The position numbers were made by a program, and so were the translations under genes. Of a stretch of DNA of 64,000 bases, positions 34,753-43,471 are shown piece after piece. This DNA comes from Burkholderiaceae bacterium (GTDB lineage: Bacteria > Pseudomonadota > Gammaproteobacteria > Burkholderiales > Burkholderiaceae_B): contig JAGOAJ010000001.1 of assembly GCA_017983955.1 (NCBI GenBank), forward strand, positions 186,001 through 250,000, read 5' to 3'. Each line of letters begins with the position of its first letter. Within the stretch, counting starts at the first letter, position 1. A model generated the notes under the pieces. It made no database searches. It saw only the letters and a list, made by a program, of their open reading frames with translations, and was not told the origin of the DNA.

Positions 34753-37022
34753 TGTTGACGAAAACTCAAAACCCTTCCCGCCGCACATTTCTGCAAGGCA
34801 GCCTGGGCGCTCTGTTTCTAGCCGTGAGCGCCAACGGCGTAGTCTGGGCGGCGGACGCCAAGAAGTACGGTGGTGATGCCATGCCCAATGGCACGGTAGA
34901 CGACCCACTGGTATTCGTCTCTATCGCGCCTGACGGTGTTGTTACCATAGTCGCGCACCGCGCCGAAATGGGGACCGGTGTGCGCACCAGCCTGCCAATG
35001 GTCGTCGCCGACGAGATGGAAGCCGACTGGGAGCGCGTAAACGTAGTGCAGGCCGAGGCCAACGAGGCACGCTACGGCAATCAGAACGTCGACGGCTCGC
35101 GCAGCATACGGCACTTTATGCTGCCGATGCGACGCGTGGGCGCCGCTGCCCGGTACATGCTGGAAGCAGCCGCGGCCGCGCGTTGGTCTGTGCCCGCCTC
35201 TGAAGTACGCGCCGTGCAGCACGAAGTGGTGCACCTACCCAGCGGTCGGCGCCTAGGCTACGGCGAGCTCGCGGCTGAAGCCGCCAAACAGCCGGTACCC
35301 AAGGGCGAAGCGCTCAAGCTCAAGTCACCTGCAGATTTTCGCTACATCGGTAAAGAAAAGGTCCGGCTGGTGGATCTGGAAGCCATCGGAAATGGCCAGG
35401 CCACCTATGGCATGGACATGCAACTGCCTGGCATGGTTTATGCCGTGGTCGCCCGCCCGCCCGTGGTCGGCGGCAAACTGCGCAGCGTGCGCAGTGAAAA
35501 AGCGCTGCAAGTACCCGGTGTGCTGAAAGTGGTTGAGATCCCGTCCTACAGCGGCGCCCCGGCCTTTCAAGCTCTGGGCGGGGTGGCTGTGGTTGCCTCC
35601 AATACGTGGTCAGCCATACAGGGCCGCGCCGCGCTAGAAATCGAATGGGATGATGGCCCCAACGCCAGCTACGACTCTGTCGCTTATCGCAAGACCCTGG
35701 AAGCCGCCGCCCGTGCGCCCGGCAAGCCCATGCGCAACGACGGCAATGTGCCCGAGGTCTGGGCCAAAGCGCCCGAGGCTGAACGCTTCACCGCCGAGTA
35801 TTACCTGCCCCATCTGGCCCATGCCTCGATGGAGCCGCCCGTGGCGACAGTCGTGGTCAACGGCGATCGTTGCGAGGTTTGGACCTCCGTGCAAAACCCG
35901 CAAGCCGCGCTGGACGTCGTGGCCGCCCGGCTCAAGCTCAAGCCCGAGAACGTCAAGGTTAACGTGCTGCTGTTGGGCGGCGGCTTTGGCCGCAAGTCCA
36001 AACCCGACTATGTGGACGAAGCCGCCATCGTGGCCCAGACCATGCCGGGCACACCGGTCAAACTGGTATGGACCCGCGAGGATGACATCCATCACGACTA
36101 CCTGCACACCGTCGCCGTCGAGCGTCTGGAAGCGGTGGTCGGCAAAAACGGACAGCCCGAGACGTGGCTGCACCGCAGCGCCGCCCCCACCATCAGCTCG
36201 CTATTCGTCGAGGGAGCCAAGGGCCTACAGGTATTCGAGGCGGCCATGTCCGCCATCAACATGCCTTATCAGATTCCCCATGTGCGCGTCGAGACCGCCG
36301 AGGTCGAGGCGCACGCCCGCATTGGCTGGTTCCGCTCGGTGTACAACATCCCACACGCGTTTGCCGCGCAATGCTTCATCGCCGAACTGGCGCACCGCGC
36401 GGGGCAGGACCACAAGCAATTCGCGCTGGATCTGATTGGCCCAGCACGAAAATTCAATCCAGGCACGATTTCCGACACTTGGAACTACGACGAATCACCC
36501 GAAATTTACCCTTACGACACCGGCCGCCTACGCGACGTAATCGAGGCCGCCACGCGCGGTGCAGGTTGGGGCCGCACCCTGCCCAAAGGCCATGGGCTAG
36601 GGCTGGCGTTTTGCTACAGCTTCATGAGCTACACGGCCACCGTGGTCGAAGTGGCGGTGGATGACAAGGGTAAGATCCAGGTGGTCGCCGTAGACATGGC
36701 GATTGATTGTGGGCCGCAGGTCAACCCCGAGCGCATTCGTGCCCAAATGGAAGGCGGCGCCATCATGGGGCTAAGCTTGGCGCTATCCGGCGAGATCAGC
36801 TTCGAGAACGGCCGTGTGAAGCAAAGCAACTTTCATGACTACGAAGTGCTGCGCCACGCCGCCTCGCCACGCATCATCCGCACGCACCTGGTAAACGACA
36901 ACCACGCCCTGCCCCCAGGCGGCGTCGGTGAACCGCCAGTGCCGCCTGTCGCCCCCGCACTGTGCAATGCCATCTTCGCAGCAACCGGTAAGCGCGTCCG
37001 GCAGTTGCCGGTGCGTACATAA
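34752..37022 (+). CDS. iorB: Molybdopterin-binding subunit of a xanthine-dehydrogenase-family enzyme (IorB-like)
   Basis: Large catalytic subunit of 756 residues carrying a molybdopterin cofactor. A twin-arginine signal (SRRTFLQGSLGALFLAVSA, residues 9-27) indicates export in folded form. The substrate channel and cofactor segments include GGGFGRKSKPDYVDEA (near residue 410) and the late PPGGVGEPPVPP (near 725), where the glutamate is the catalytic base of the family. It oxidises an aldehyde or N-heterocycle with water as oxygen donor. No cytochrome c subunit lies beside it, unlike many exported relatives; the five-heme cytochrome at 49.4 kb could be the electron acceptor. Confidence 0.9.
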   Translation: MLTKTQNPSRRTFLQGSLGALFLAVSANGVVWAADAKKYGGDAMPNGTVDDPLVFVSIAPDGVVTIVAHRAEMGTGVRTSLPMVVADEMEADWERVNVVQAEANEARYGNQNVDGSRSIRHFMLPMRRVGAAARYMLEAAAAARWSVPASEVRAVQHEVVHLPSGRRLGYGELAAEAAKQPVPKGEALKLKSPADFRYIGKEKVRLVDLEAIGNGQATYGMDMQLPGMVYAVVARPPVVGGKLRSVRSEKALQVPGVLKVVEIPSYSGAPAFQALGGVAVVASNTWSAIQGRAALEIEWDDGPNASYDSVAYRKTLEAAARAPGKPMRNDGNVPEVWAKAPEAERFTAEYYLPHLAHASMEPPVATVVVNGDRCEVWTSVQNPQAALDVVAARLKLKPENVKVNVLLLGGGFGRKSKPDYVDEAAIVAQTMPGTPVKLVWTREDDIHHDYLHTVAVERLEAVVGKNGQPETWLHRSAAPTISSLFVEGAKGLQVFEAAMSAINMPYQIPHVRVETAEVEAHARIGWFRSVYNIPHAFAAQCFIAELAHRAGQDHKQFALDLIGPARKFNPGTISDTWNYDESPEIYPYDTGRLRDVIEAATRGAGWGRTLPKGHGLGLAFCYSFMSYTATVVEVAVDDKGKIQVVAVDMAIDCGPQVNPERIRAQMEGGAIMGLSLALSGEISFENGRVKQSNFHDYEVLRHAASPRIIRTHLVNDNHALPPGGVGEPPVPPVAPALCNAIFAATGKRVRQLPVRT

Positions 37023-37028
37023 AGCCGT

Positions 37029-37661
37029 ATGTCAGGCAAGAACGCAGACGCCCAATTACCCGTCGTGATCGTGCTGGCCGCAGGCCAGGGCCGTCGCTTT
37101 CGGCAATCTGGGGGCACGGTGCATAAGTTGGACGCCTTGCTGGGAGGCAAGACGCTGCTGGAGCGCGTGCTGCGTACAGTCGCCACATCGGGCCTGGAGT
37201 GCCATATCGTGCGCCCTGAACAGGGTGCATGCACAGACACGCAAGGCATTGGAGACTCCATTGCCCGGGGCGTACAAGCCACGGCGGATGCCTGGGGATG
37301 GCTTATCCTGCCCGGCGACTTGCCGCTAGTCCGTGCGCAAAGCCTATTGCAAGTGGCACGGGAATTGGCTATGCAACCGGTGGTGACACCCTTCTGGAAC
37401 GGGCAGCAGGGCCATCCAGTCGGCTTTCGCGCTGAATGCTTCCAGGCACTGACCTTGCTTCGCGGTGATACCGGCGCGGCATCCGTCGTACGTGCGTACC
37501 GGCAGATGGGCGCGGTGCGGGAGCTGCACCTGGACGACCCGGGAATCACCACCGATATCGACACACTAGAGAACCTGGCACAGGCAGAAGAGCTACTGTC
37601 CTCACGGCTCCCCAGCCCTCAACCCGAACCCGTTAACGAGCGATTTTATGGAAAGCATTGA
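37029..37661 (+). CDS. MocA-like molybdenum cofactor nucleotidyltransferase
   Basis: Nucleotidyltransferase of 210 residues that would add CMP to molybdopterin, making the cytosine dinucleotide cofactor needed by enzymes of the IorAB kind. The GT-A-like signature VLAAGQGRRFRQSG (residues 15-28) binds the nucleotide, and LPGDLPLV near residue 97 supplies the metal-binding aspartates. It starts 6 bp after the large subunit gene and overlaps the XdhC-like gene by 14 bp, so the four genes form one operon. Confidence 0.88.
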   Translation: MSGKNADAQLPVVIVLAAGQGRRFRQSGGTVHKLDALLGGKTLLERVLRTVATSGLECHIVRPEQGACTDTQGIGDSIARGVQATADAWGWLILPGDLPLVRAQSLLQVARELAMQPVVTPFWNGQQGHPVGFRAECFQALTLLRGDTGAASVVRAYRQMGAVRELHLDDPGITTDIDTLENLAQAEELLSSRLPSPQPEPVNERFYGKH

Positions 37662-38670
37662 TGTCAGAGTCCTGCGCACCTTACAGGACTGGCGCGCTGA
37701 CGGTCACCGGGCCTTGTTGGCTACCGTCATCCGGACCTGGGGGTCTTCGCCACGGCCGGTCGGGGCCATAATGGCCTTACGCGAAGATGGCCGCGCCATC
37801 GGTTCGGTCTCGGGCGGATGTATCGAGGACGATCTTATTTTCCGCTATACACGTGCTCACGGCGCACCAGGCATTCCGTCCGGATCTCCACAAGTCGTGC
37901 GCTATGGCGTGAGCGCCGATGAAGCGCACCGGTTCGGACTGCCGTGCGGTGGCACTTTGGAACTCCTGCTGGAATTCGATCCTCAACATGAATCACTGAG
38001 TGAGCTGGTACAAAGACTGGAGACCGGCGAACTCGTACGCCGCACGGTCTGCTGCCTCGATGGAAGCGTCACGCTTGAGCATGCCGATGAACCGGAACAA
38101 CTGCAGTTTGACGGCAAGCACCTTTCGAGCCTCTTCGGCCCCGAATACCGCATGCTGCTGATCGGTGCGGGCATGCTGACCGAGTATCTGTCCACGATGG
38201 CGCTATTCAACGGATTCTCTGTGGCGGTATGCGATCCGCGAGTGGAATACATGGATGCCTGGTCATTACCCGGTGTGCAGAAAATAGTCGAGATGCCCGA
38301 CGATGCGGTCGTAGTCTTCCGCCCCGATCAGCGCAGCTGCATCGTCGCGCTAAGCCATGATCCCAAACTCGATGACTTGGCGCTAATGGAGGCACTTCAC
38401 AGCCCCGCGTTTTACGTAGGCGCAATTGGCTCGCGACGCAATAGCCAGAGCCGACGCGCCCGGATGATTGAGCACTTTAACGAGACTGAAGCCTCGCTTG
38501 AACGTCTTCGAGGCCCGGTGGGAATTTACATTAATAGTAAGACCCCAGCCGAGATCGCAGTAAGCGTGATGGCGGAAATCCTTGCGGTCAAGAACGGTGT
38601 ACATCTGCCTCGCGAGCTGTCTGTTGCTCAAGCTAAGCGGCGACACACATTATCCAGACGCCGTAAATAG
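37648..38670 (+). CDS. XdhC/CoxF-family maturation protein
   Basis: A 340-residue accessory protein that protects and inserts sulfurated molybdenum cofactor into its target. The N-terminal XdhC/CoxI part has GSSPRPVGAIMALREDG and SVSGGCIEDD. The C-terminal Rossmann fold contains LIGAGMLTEYLSTMAL and ends with the FYVGAIGSRRN pattern. Together with MocA it forms the standard maturation pair for molybdenum hydroxylases. Its 3' end overlaps the convergent marR gene by 21 bp. Confidence 0.92.
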   Translation: MESIDVRVLRTLQDWRADGHRALLATVIRTWGSSPRPVGAIMALREDGRAIGSVSGGCIEDDLIFRYTRAHGAPGIPSGSPQVVRYGVSADEAHRFGLPCGGTLELLLEFDPQHESLSELVQRLETGELVRRTVCCLDGSVTLEHADEPEQLQFDGKHLSSLFGPEYRMLLIGAGMLTEYLSTMALFNGFSVAVCDPRVEYMDAWSLPGVQKIVEMPDDAVVVFRPDQRSCIVALSHDPKLDDLALMEALHSPAFYVGAIGSRRNSQSRRARMIEHFNETEASLERLRGPVGIYINSKTPAEIAVSVMAEILAVKNGVHLPRELSVAQAKRRHTLSRRRK

Positions 38671-39126
38671 ATTGCCGACGCCCTCGCGGGCATGCAAAAT
38701 CAGGCGCTCGAGCAGATGGTCGAATTCCTGCTGCTCGGTAGACTCCAGGCACGCCAAAATTTCGGCATTGCGGCGCTCGATCACCGCCATCGCGCACAGC
38801 CATACCGGCTTACCCTTTTCGGATAGCCTAAGGACCACACCCCGGCCATCTGTGGCACTTGTCGTTTTAAGCACCAGCCCCCGATCAACAAGCGCCTGAG
38901 TGGCACGGCTGGCCTGCCCCTTATCCAGGTTGGAACGACGCGCCAAATCATTGACCGACAGTGGACTGAACGAGCCGATCGCGGCCAGGCAACGCCCCTC
39001 GTGCATCGGAATGCCTACCTCGTCTTCATAGGCGAGCTGGGTGACTCGGTCTGTTAGCTTGGCCAGTTCGTGCAGGCGATGCGTCAAGGTGCAGTCAAGC
39101 GGGACAGGGGTATATCGGGGGGCCAT
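38650..39126 (-). CDS. MarR-family transcriptional regulator
   Basis: A 158-residue regulator from the ATG at 39126, with an AGGTG site. Winged helix at about residues 30-110 (SVNDLARRSNLDKGQASRATQALVDRG; wing ATDGRGVVLRLSEKG). It faces away from an uptake/FAD-monooxygenase operon, and two near-identical palindromes lie between the genes, fitting a repressor that releases DNA when it binds an aromatic acid, as HpaR- or HcaR-type MarR proteins do. The ligand is unknown. Confidence 0.9.
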   Translation of the reverse strand: MAPRYTPVPLDCTLTHRLHELAKLTDRVTQLAYEDEVGIPMHEGRCLAAIGSFSPLSVNDLARRSNLDKGQASRATQALVDRGLVLKTTSATDGRGVVLRLSEKGKPVWLCAMAVIERRNAEILACLESTEQQEFDHLLERLILHAREGVGNLFTASG

Positions 39127-39231
39127 CAGCAAGCACCTCTTGATTTAAAGAAAATAACAGCAAGAAAGAATGATACCCGACTGCAATCACGGTAATTCTT
39201 CGCATGCCCCGACCCTTAGCATGCAAAAAAG

Positions 39232-39249
39232 TAGTTGCGTGCACAACTA
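39232..39249. promoter_or_regulatory. MarR operator 1
   Basis: TAGTTGCGTGCACAACTA, a palindrome with perfect 6-bp half sites (TAGTTG and CAACTA). It lies about 100 bp from the marR start and is the better of two copies of the same motif. Likely bound by the adjacent MarR protein. Confidence 0.75.
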
Positions 39250-39290
39250 GTAGAACTACCTATATTGATTTTCATCAAATTGCCACATAA

Positions 39291-39308
39291 TAGTTGCGCG
39301 CACAACCA
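39291..39308. promoter_or_regulatory. MarR operator 2, overlapping the MFS promoter
   Basis: TAGTTGCGCGCACAACCA, differing from operator 1 by two bases. Its left edge joins a CATAAT -10-like box (39286-39291), and TTGATT (39265-39270) could serve as -35 with short 15-bp spacing, so binding here would block transcription of the transporter and monooxygenase genes. Confidence 0.75.
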
Positions 39309-39335
39309 AATACAGTGCATCAGGAGAAAATCCCC

Positions 39336-40703
39336 GTGAAATCAACCACCGCAACCGGCAACACCACGTCCCCAACCGCAAACTCCGGCGACGAAGGGCA
39401 GCTTGTCATTGCAAAAGTATCGCGTCACTTGCTATGGTTTCTGTTTATTCTGTTCGTGATGTCCTTCCTGGACCGCATCAATATCGGCTTCGCTGGTCTG
39501 ACGATGATGGCGGATCTTGGCCTGACCAGCACCCAGTTCGGCTTGGCCACCACGTTGTTCTACCTAGCCTACATCGCCTGCGGCATCCCAAGTAACGCCA
39601 TTCTGGCGCGTGTCGGCGCACGACGCTGGATCGCAACCATTATGGTCGCCTGGGGCTTGGCTTCGACCGCCACCATGTTCGCCACCGACGCCCATACGCT
39701 GTACTGGCTCCGGGTGCTGGTGGGGATCACTGAAGCTGGCTTCCTGCCTGGCATGCTCTTATACCTCACCTATTGGTTTCCATCGGCTTACCGCGCCCGC
39801 GCCAATGCCTTATTCATGATCGCCATGCCTGTCACAGCCGCTTTAGGGTCGGCCATCTCGGGCGTGATCCTGGGCATGGACGGGATCTATGGGCTCAAGG
39901 GCTGGCAATGGCTGTTCCTGCTTGAAGGCTTTCCGGCCGTCATCTTAGGCGTCGCGGTTTATTTTTATCTTAACGACACACCCATGCAGGCTCGCTGGCT
40001 CACAGGAAAGGAAAAGCAGACCCTGGCGAACATGCTGGCAGCCGAGCATCGCACCGACCCCGTGCCGTCAGCACCTGGCGCCAAGCCTCGCAGCCTATGG
40101 TCAGAACTGACTTCGGCCACCGTGTGGAAGTTTTCGCTTGCCTATTTCTGCCTGGTGAACAGCCTGGCCATGGTGGCAGTATGGACGCCACTGATCGTCA
40201 AGAGTTTTTCAAGCGGTGCCAGCAATACCACGATAGGTCTGTTGGCCGCAATTCCCCAGGTGTGTACGGTCATTGGCATGATCTGGTGGGGCCGCCGGTC
40301 CGACAAGGCACAAGAGCGTCGCTGGCACACCACGCTGCCTATGCTGTGCGCGGCTGGAGGCTGGCTCCTGACTGCGTTCTCTACACATCCCGCCGTGCAA
40401 CTGCTGGGCGTGTGCTTGGCATCCACCGGCGCCTATACCGCGATGTCAATCTTCTGGACTACGCCCGATCACGCGCTTAGCTTCGCCGCCCGTGCCTTGG
40501 GTATCGCGGTCATCAACGCAACCGGCAATCTTGGGTCAGCTTTAAACCCGCTGATTGTGGGAATAATGAAGGACATCACAAATAGCTACCAGACAGGGCT
40601 GCTTTATGCAGCGGCGCTTTTGGTGGTGGGTGCCATCATTTTCATGTTCCTGCCGATACCGCGCACATCAAATCAGAACCTTGTTCCATTGAACCGGAGT
40701 TAA
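39336..40703 (+). CDS. MFS transporter, anion:cation symporter (ACS) family
   Basis: Uptake permease of 455 residues for an organic, probably aromatic, acid. The GTG at 39336 is chosen because AGGAG lies 8 bp upstream; an earlier in-frame codon at 39294 falls inside operator 2. After a polar N-terminus comes SFLDRINIGFAGLTMM, the ACS signature in TM1, and ARVGARRWIATIMVAWG as the motif A loop. It begins the MarR-controlled operon and probably imports the substrate of the FAD monooxygenase that follows after 4 bp. Confidence 0.9.
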   Translation: MKSTTATGNTTSPTANSGDEGQLVIAKVSRHLLWFLFILFVMSFLDRINIGFAGLTMMADLGLTSTQFGLATTLFYLAYIACGIPSNAILARVGARRWIATIMVAWGLASTATMFATDAHTLYWLRVLVGITEAGFLPGMLLYLTYWFPSAYRARANALFMIAMPVTAALGSAISGVILGMDGIYGLKGWQWLFLLEGFPAVILGVAVYFYLNDTPMQARWLTGKEKQTLANMLAAEHRTDPVPSAPGAKPRSLWSELTSATVWKFSLAYFCLVNSLAMVAVWTPLIVKSFSSGASNTTIGLLAAIPQVCTVIGMIWWGRRSDKAQERRWHTTLPMLCAAGGWLLTAFSTHPAVQLLGVCLASTGAYTAMSIFWTTPDHALSFAARALGIAVINATGNLGSALNPLIVGIMKDITNSYQTGLLYAAALLVVGAIIFMFLPIPRTSNQNLVPLNRS

Positions 40704-40707
40704 ATTC

Positions 40708-42399
40708 ATGCATCAACCCACCACAGAAGCACGCCCTTCGATTTACTACGACTACCAGGTTTTCGAACCCTGGCTACCATCGGCCCATCCCGTTCAGGAC
40801 CTCAAAAAAGTAGTCATTGTGGGTTCCGGCCCCGCAGGCATGGTCGCTGCTCTGGAACTGGCCCGCCATGGTGTACCCAGCGTTATCGTCACATCGGAAC
40901 TGCAAGTGTCCCAAGGTAGCCGCGCTATTGTCTTTACGCGACGCTCAATGGAGATCCTGCAGCAAGTCGGCGTTGCCGATCGCATGACCGAGAATGGCCT
41001 GCCATGGTGCTTTGGCAATTCCTACTATCGCGGACAGCGCGTTTTCCGGATGGAGGCGGCCCACGACGACGATGACCGCTTTTTCCCCATGCTGAACATT
41101 CAGCAGCAGTATCTAGAGGAGTACCTGTTCGATGCCTGCAGCGCGAACCCGCTGATCGATTTCCGCTGGGGCAACAAGGTGATCAAGGTCGAACAAGAGG
41201 CAGACTTCGCACGCGTCGAAGTGGACACCCCAGAAGGCCCCTATTCCCTGCAAACCGAATGGCTGATCGCAGCCGATGGCGGACGGTCAGGCATACGCAC
41301 TGCGATGGACCTGCAAATGGAAGGCGCATCGTACGAAGCCTTCTTCGTCATTGCCGACATCAAGATCGACCTGCCTCTGCCCACAGAACGTCTGGCCTAC
41401 TTCGACCCTGATTGGAACCCAGACAACACCATCCTGATGCACCGCGAACCCCACGGTATCTGGCGCGTCGACTATCAGCTGCCCCCAGGTGAAACACCCG
41501 AAGAGGCACTTAAGCCCGAGTCACTGAAAACCCGCATCAATGCCCAGCTTGCCATGGTCGGCCATGCTGGAATGCCGTGGGAAATGGACTGGAGCTCGGT
41601 TTACTCCGCTCGCGCGCTGACCTTACCCGATTACGTGCATGGCCGCGTTATCTTTACCGGCGACGCCGCCCATTTACTGCCGATTTTCGGCGTACGAGGC
41701 GCTAACACCGCGTTCCAGGATGCCCAGTCCCTGGCCTGGCACCTGGCGTTTGTAGTCAAAGGTCTAGCCGGTCCAAAGCTGCTGACCAATCACAGCACCG
41801 AACGCGTCGGCGCTGCCCGTGAAATCATCGACGAGGCGGGCAAAAGTACCCGCTTCATGGCCCCGCCAAGCCCGGGCTTTCGCCTGCTGCGCGACGCCGT
41901 GCTGTCGCTTTCGCTGACCGAGGAATTCGTACGCCCGCTGTATCACTGGCGTACATCTCGGCCGCACGAATACACCAGTTCCGTGCTAAACAGCCCCGGC
42001 GACGACAACGCCCTGTTCACACAAGGACCGGCTCACGGCGCTCCGCCCACGAACATTCGTCTGGCGGCGAATGACTACCTGCTCGACCATCTGGGCGCAG
42101 GCTTCGACCTTCTGTATTTCACGGATGCCAAAGCCATTCCTGACCCATTGCAAGGCGTTGTAGCCAATGCCCGCAAACACGGCGTGCCGTTGCGCGTCAT
42201 TGCCGTCGGAGCGACCAGTCCAGTCGCAGGCGCCGACCTGAGCTTTCCAGATAGCGATGGCCACTTCCGCCAACGTTACGGAGTGCAAACCAGTGGGGCC
42301 GGCTATTTATTACGTCCTGACCAACACGTATGCGCCCGATGGCTGACGCTCGACGCCACGCGCCTGCAAGCCGCGTTGACCGCCGCCTTGCCCCAGTAA
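40708..42399 (+). CDS. FAD-dependent aromatic monooxygenase (PheA/TfdB/MhpA-type)
   Basis: Class A flavoprotein hydroxylase of 563 residues, cytosolic, using NAD(P)H and oxygen to hydroxylate a phenolic or related ring. The ADP-binding motif is VGSGPAGMVAALELA (residues 38-52). The second FAD site is FTGDAAHLLPIFGVRGAN near residue 315, and the C-terminal thioredoxin-like part (about 470-563) is complete. The substrate is not predictable. No ring-cleavage gene follows, so the pathway must be completed elsewhere or the reaction may be for detoxification. A DUF2783 gene comes 18 bp later, as often seen with this subgroup. Confidence 0.9.
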   Translation: MHQPTTEARPSIYYDYQVFEPWLPSAHPVQDLKKVVIVGSGPAGMVAALELARHGVPSVIVTSELQVSQGSRAIVFTRRSMEILQQVGVADRMTENGLPWCFGNSYYRGQRVFRMEAAHDDDDRFFPMLNIQQQYLEEYLFDACSANPLIDFRWGNKVIKVEQEADFARVEVDTPEGPYSLQTEWLIAADGGRSGIRTAMDLQMEGASYEAFFVIADIKIDLPLPTERLAYFDPDWNPDNTILMHREPHGIWRVDYQLPPGETPEEALKPESLKTRINAQLAMVGHAGMPWEMDWSSVYSARALTLPDYVHGRVIFTGDAAHLLPIFGVRGANTAFQDAQSLAWHLAFVVKGLAGPKLLTNHSTERVGAAREIIDEAGKSTRFMAPPSPGFRLLRDAVLSLSLTEEFVRPLYHWRTSRPHEYTSSVLNSPGDDNALFTQGPAHGAPPTNIRLAANDYLLDHLGAGFDLLYFTDAKAIPDPLQGVVANARKHGVPLRVIAVGATSPVAGADLSFPDSDGHFRQRYGVQTSGAGYLLRPDQHVCARWLTLDATRLQAALTAALPQ

Positions 42400-42417
42400 A
42401 TATCCAGGAGAACCTCC

Positions 42418-42612
42418 ATGAACACCACCAACACCCCCTTAAGCATTCCCGGCCTAGAAACCGTCTATGACGAACTCGCCACGGCCATTGACCAGGCCGG
42501 CGCAGACAAAGCGCAGCTATTTCTAGTCAAACTGGCGCTGCTCAACGCCAACGCGCTTGGAGCACCCGAACAATTCCAGCGTCATGTGCAGGTGGCGCTG
42601 CAAGACCTGTAA
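42418..42612 (+). CDS. DUF2783 family small protein
   Basis: A 64-residue protein. The sequence GLETVYDELATAIDQAGADKAQLFLVKLAL matches, in pieces, the DUF2783 family, which occurs almost only beside flavin monooxygenases in proteobacteria. It is predicted to be a helical accessory protein, perhaps a partner or stability factor for the upstream monooxygenase. A good ribosome binding site (AGGAG) precedes the start. Biochemical function is not established. Confidence 0.85.
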   Translation: MNTTNTPLSIPGLETVYDELATAIDQAGADKAQLFLVKLALLNANALGAPEQFQRHVQVALQDL

Positions 42613-42681
42613 AGCCCCCTCACAGATGGCAACAGCCCCACATCCGAGCATTAATTGATACTAAAGCCGTGATACGTCGCC

Positions 42682-43275
42682 CTACAATGTGTCGCCTGCA
42701 ATCGCGATAAGCACGCGAGCGACTTCACCGCCTTCCGCACAAAAGCTATGAGACAAATAGCCCGGGAAGCTCACGCTATCGTGACGAGCAAGCACTACCT
42801 CGTGCTTGTCAAACTGAACGCGAACACTGCCTTCCAGCACAAAAATCACTTCTTCCCCACCGTGAACTGCGGTCTCTTGCAGCCCTTGCTTGCTGACCTG
42901 CACCATCACCATGGACAGATGGTTATCAGGTCCACCCTTCAGCACAGTTGTGTGGTGACCATCTTGGGCTAATGCCCCAGAGTCGGCAGGCAGCTGATGC
43001 TCCACCGCACGCGTAACGTGTACTTCATTCTTTGGGGTGCCTTCACCCATCAGCAGCGACAAGCTGGTATCCAAAGCAACCGACAGCATATGCAACGTAC
43101 CAAGCGACGCGGACTTTTCCCCACGTTCAATGCGCGAGAGATGGCCCTTGTCTATGCCGGAACGCGTTGCAACGTAGGCCTGAGTCAGCTTTTTTCGTCG
43201 GCGCGCAGCCCGAATTCGAAACCCTATTTGACGTATATCAGGAAGGCCTACATTGATAGGGGTAGTTTTAAGCAT
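42682..43275 (-). CDS. XRE-family regulator with C-terminal cupin domain
   Basis: About 197 residues from the ATG at 43275. A lambda-type HTH lies at roughly residues 14-70 (RRRKKLTQAYVATRSGIDKG and LSRIERGEKSAS), followed by a cupin-2 ligand domain at 110-197 (VHGGEEVIFVLEGSVRV, FPGYLSHSF). Such SutR/PuuR-like proteins repress catabolic genes and sense the pathway substrate through the cupin. It is divergent from the class II aldolase-TRAP operon, its likely target, and a perfect 16-bp palindrome lies in the gap. Confidence 0.88.
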   Translation of the reverse strand: MLKTTPINVGLPDIRQIGFRIRAARRRKKLTQAYVATRSGIDKGHLSRIERGEKSASLGTLHMLSVALDTSLSLLMGEGTPKNEVHVTRAVEHQLPADSGALAQDGHHTTVLKGGPDNHLSMVMVQVSKQGLQETAVHGGEEVIFVLEGSVRVQFDKHEVVLARHDSVSFPGYLSHSFCAEGGEVARVLIAIAGDTL

Positions 43276-43411
43276 AAACGACACCGGCAGTCTAAGAATC
43301 ACGATTGTATGTTAGTCGGTTTGGATTATCCGACGACGACGTCTAAGTGTTTTGTGGCCTCGCATAGGGATAAGCCCTTATATCCCCTACTTTCAGGAAG
43401 GCTATAAAATT

Positions 43412-43427
43412 GGACAACAAGTTGTCC
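43412..43427. promoter_or_regulatory. Perfect palindrome upstream of the aldolase-TRAP operon
   Basis: GGACAACAAGTTGTCC: two perfect 7-bp arms around AA. A -10-like TATAAA lies at 43403-43408, so the palindrome would sit at the transcription start, an ideal site for a repressor such as the divergent XRE-cupin regulator. Confidence 0.65.
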
Positions 43428-43471
43428 TGTGGACATCTAATGTCTTTGATGCATTTATCAGGAGTCGTACG

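Noticed and set aside
35634..36173. Long antisense open frames inside the iorB-like gene
   Set aside because: They lack domain motifs and ribosome binding sites and are explained by the GC-rich codon use of the real gene.
39294..39336. Longer start for the ACS transporter at 39294
   Set aside because: That codon lies inside the MarR operator and has no ribosome binding site; the GTG at 39336 has AGGAG at good spacing.
43315..43334. Second operator GTCGG-N10-CCGAC upstream of the XRE gene
   Set aside because: The arms are only 5 bp with a long spacer, and nothing else supports it; the 16-bp palindrome at 43412 is far stronger.
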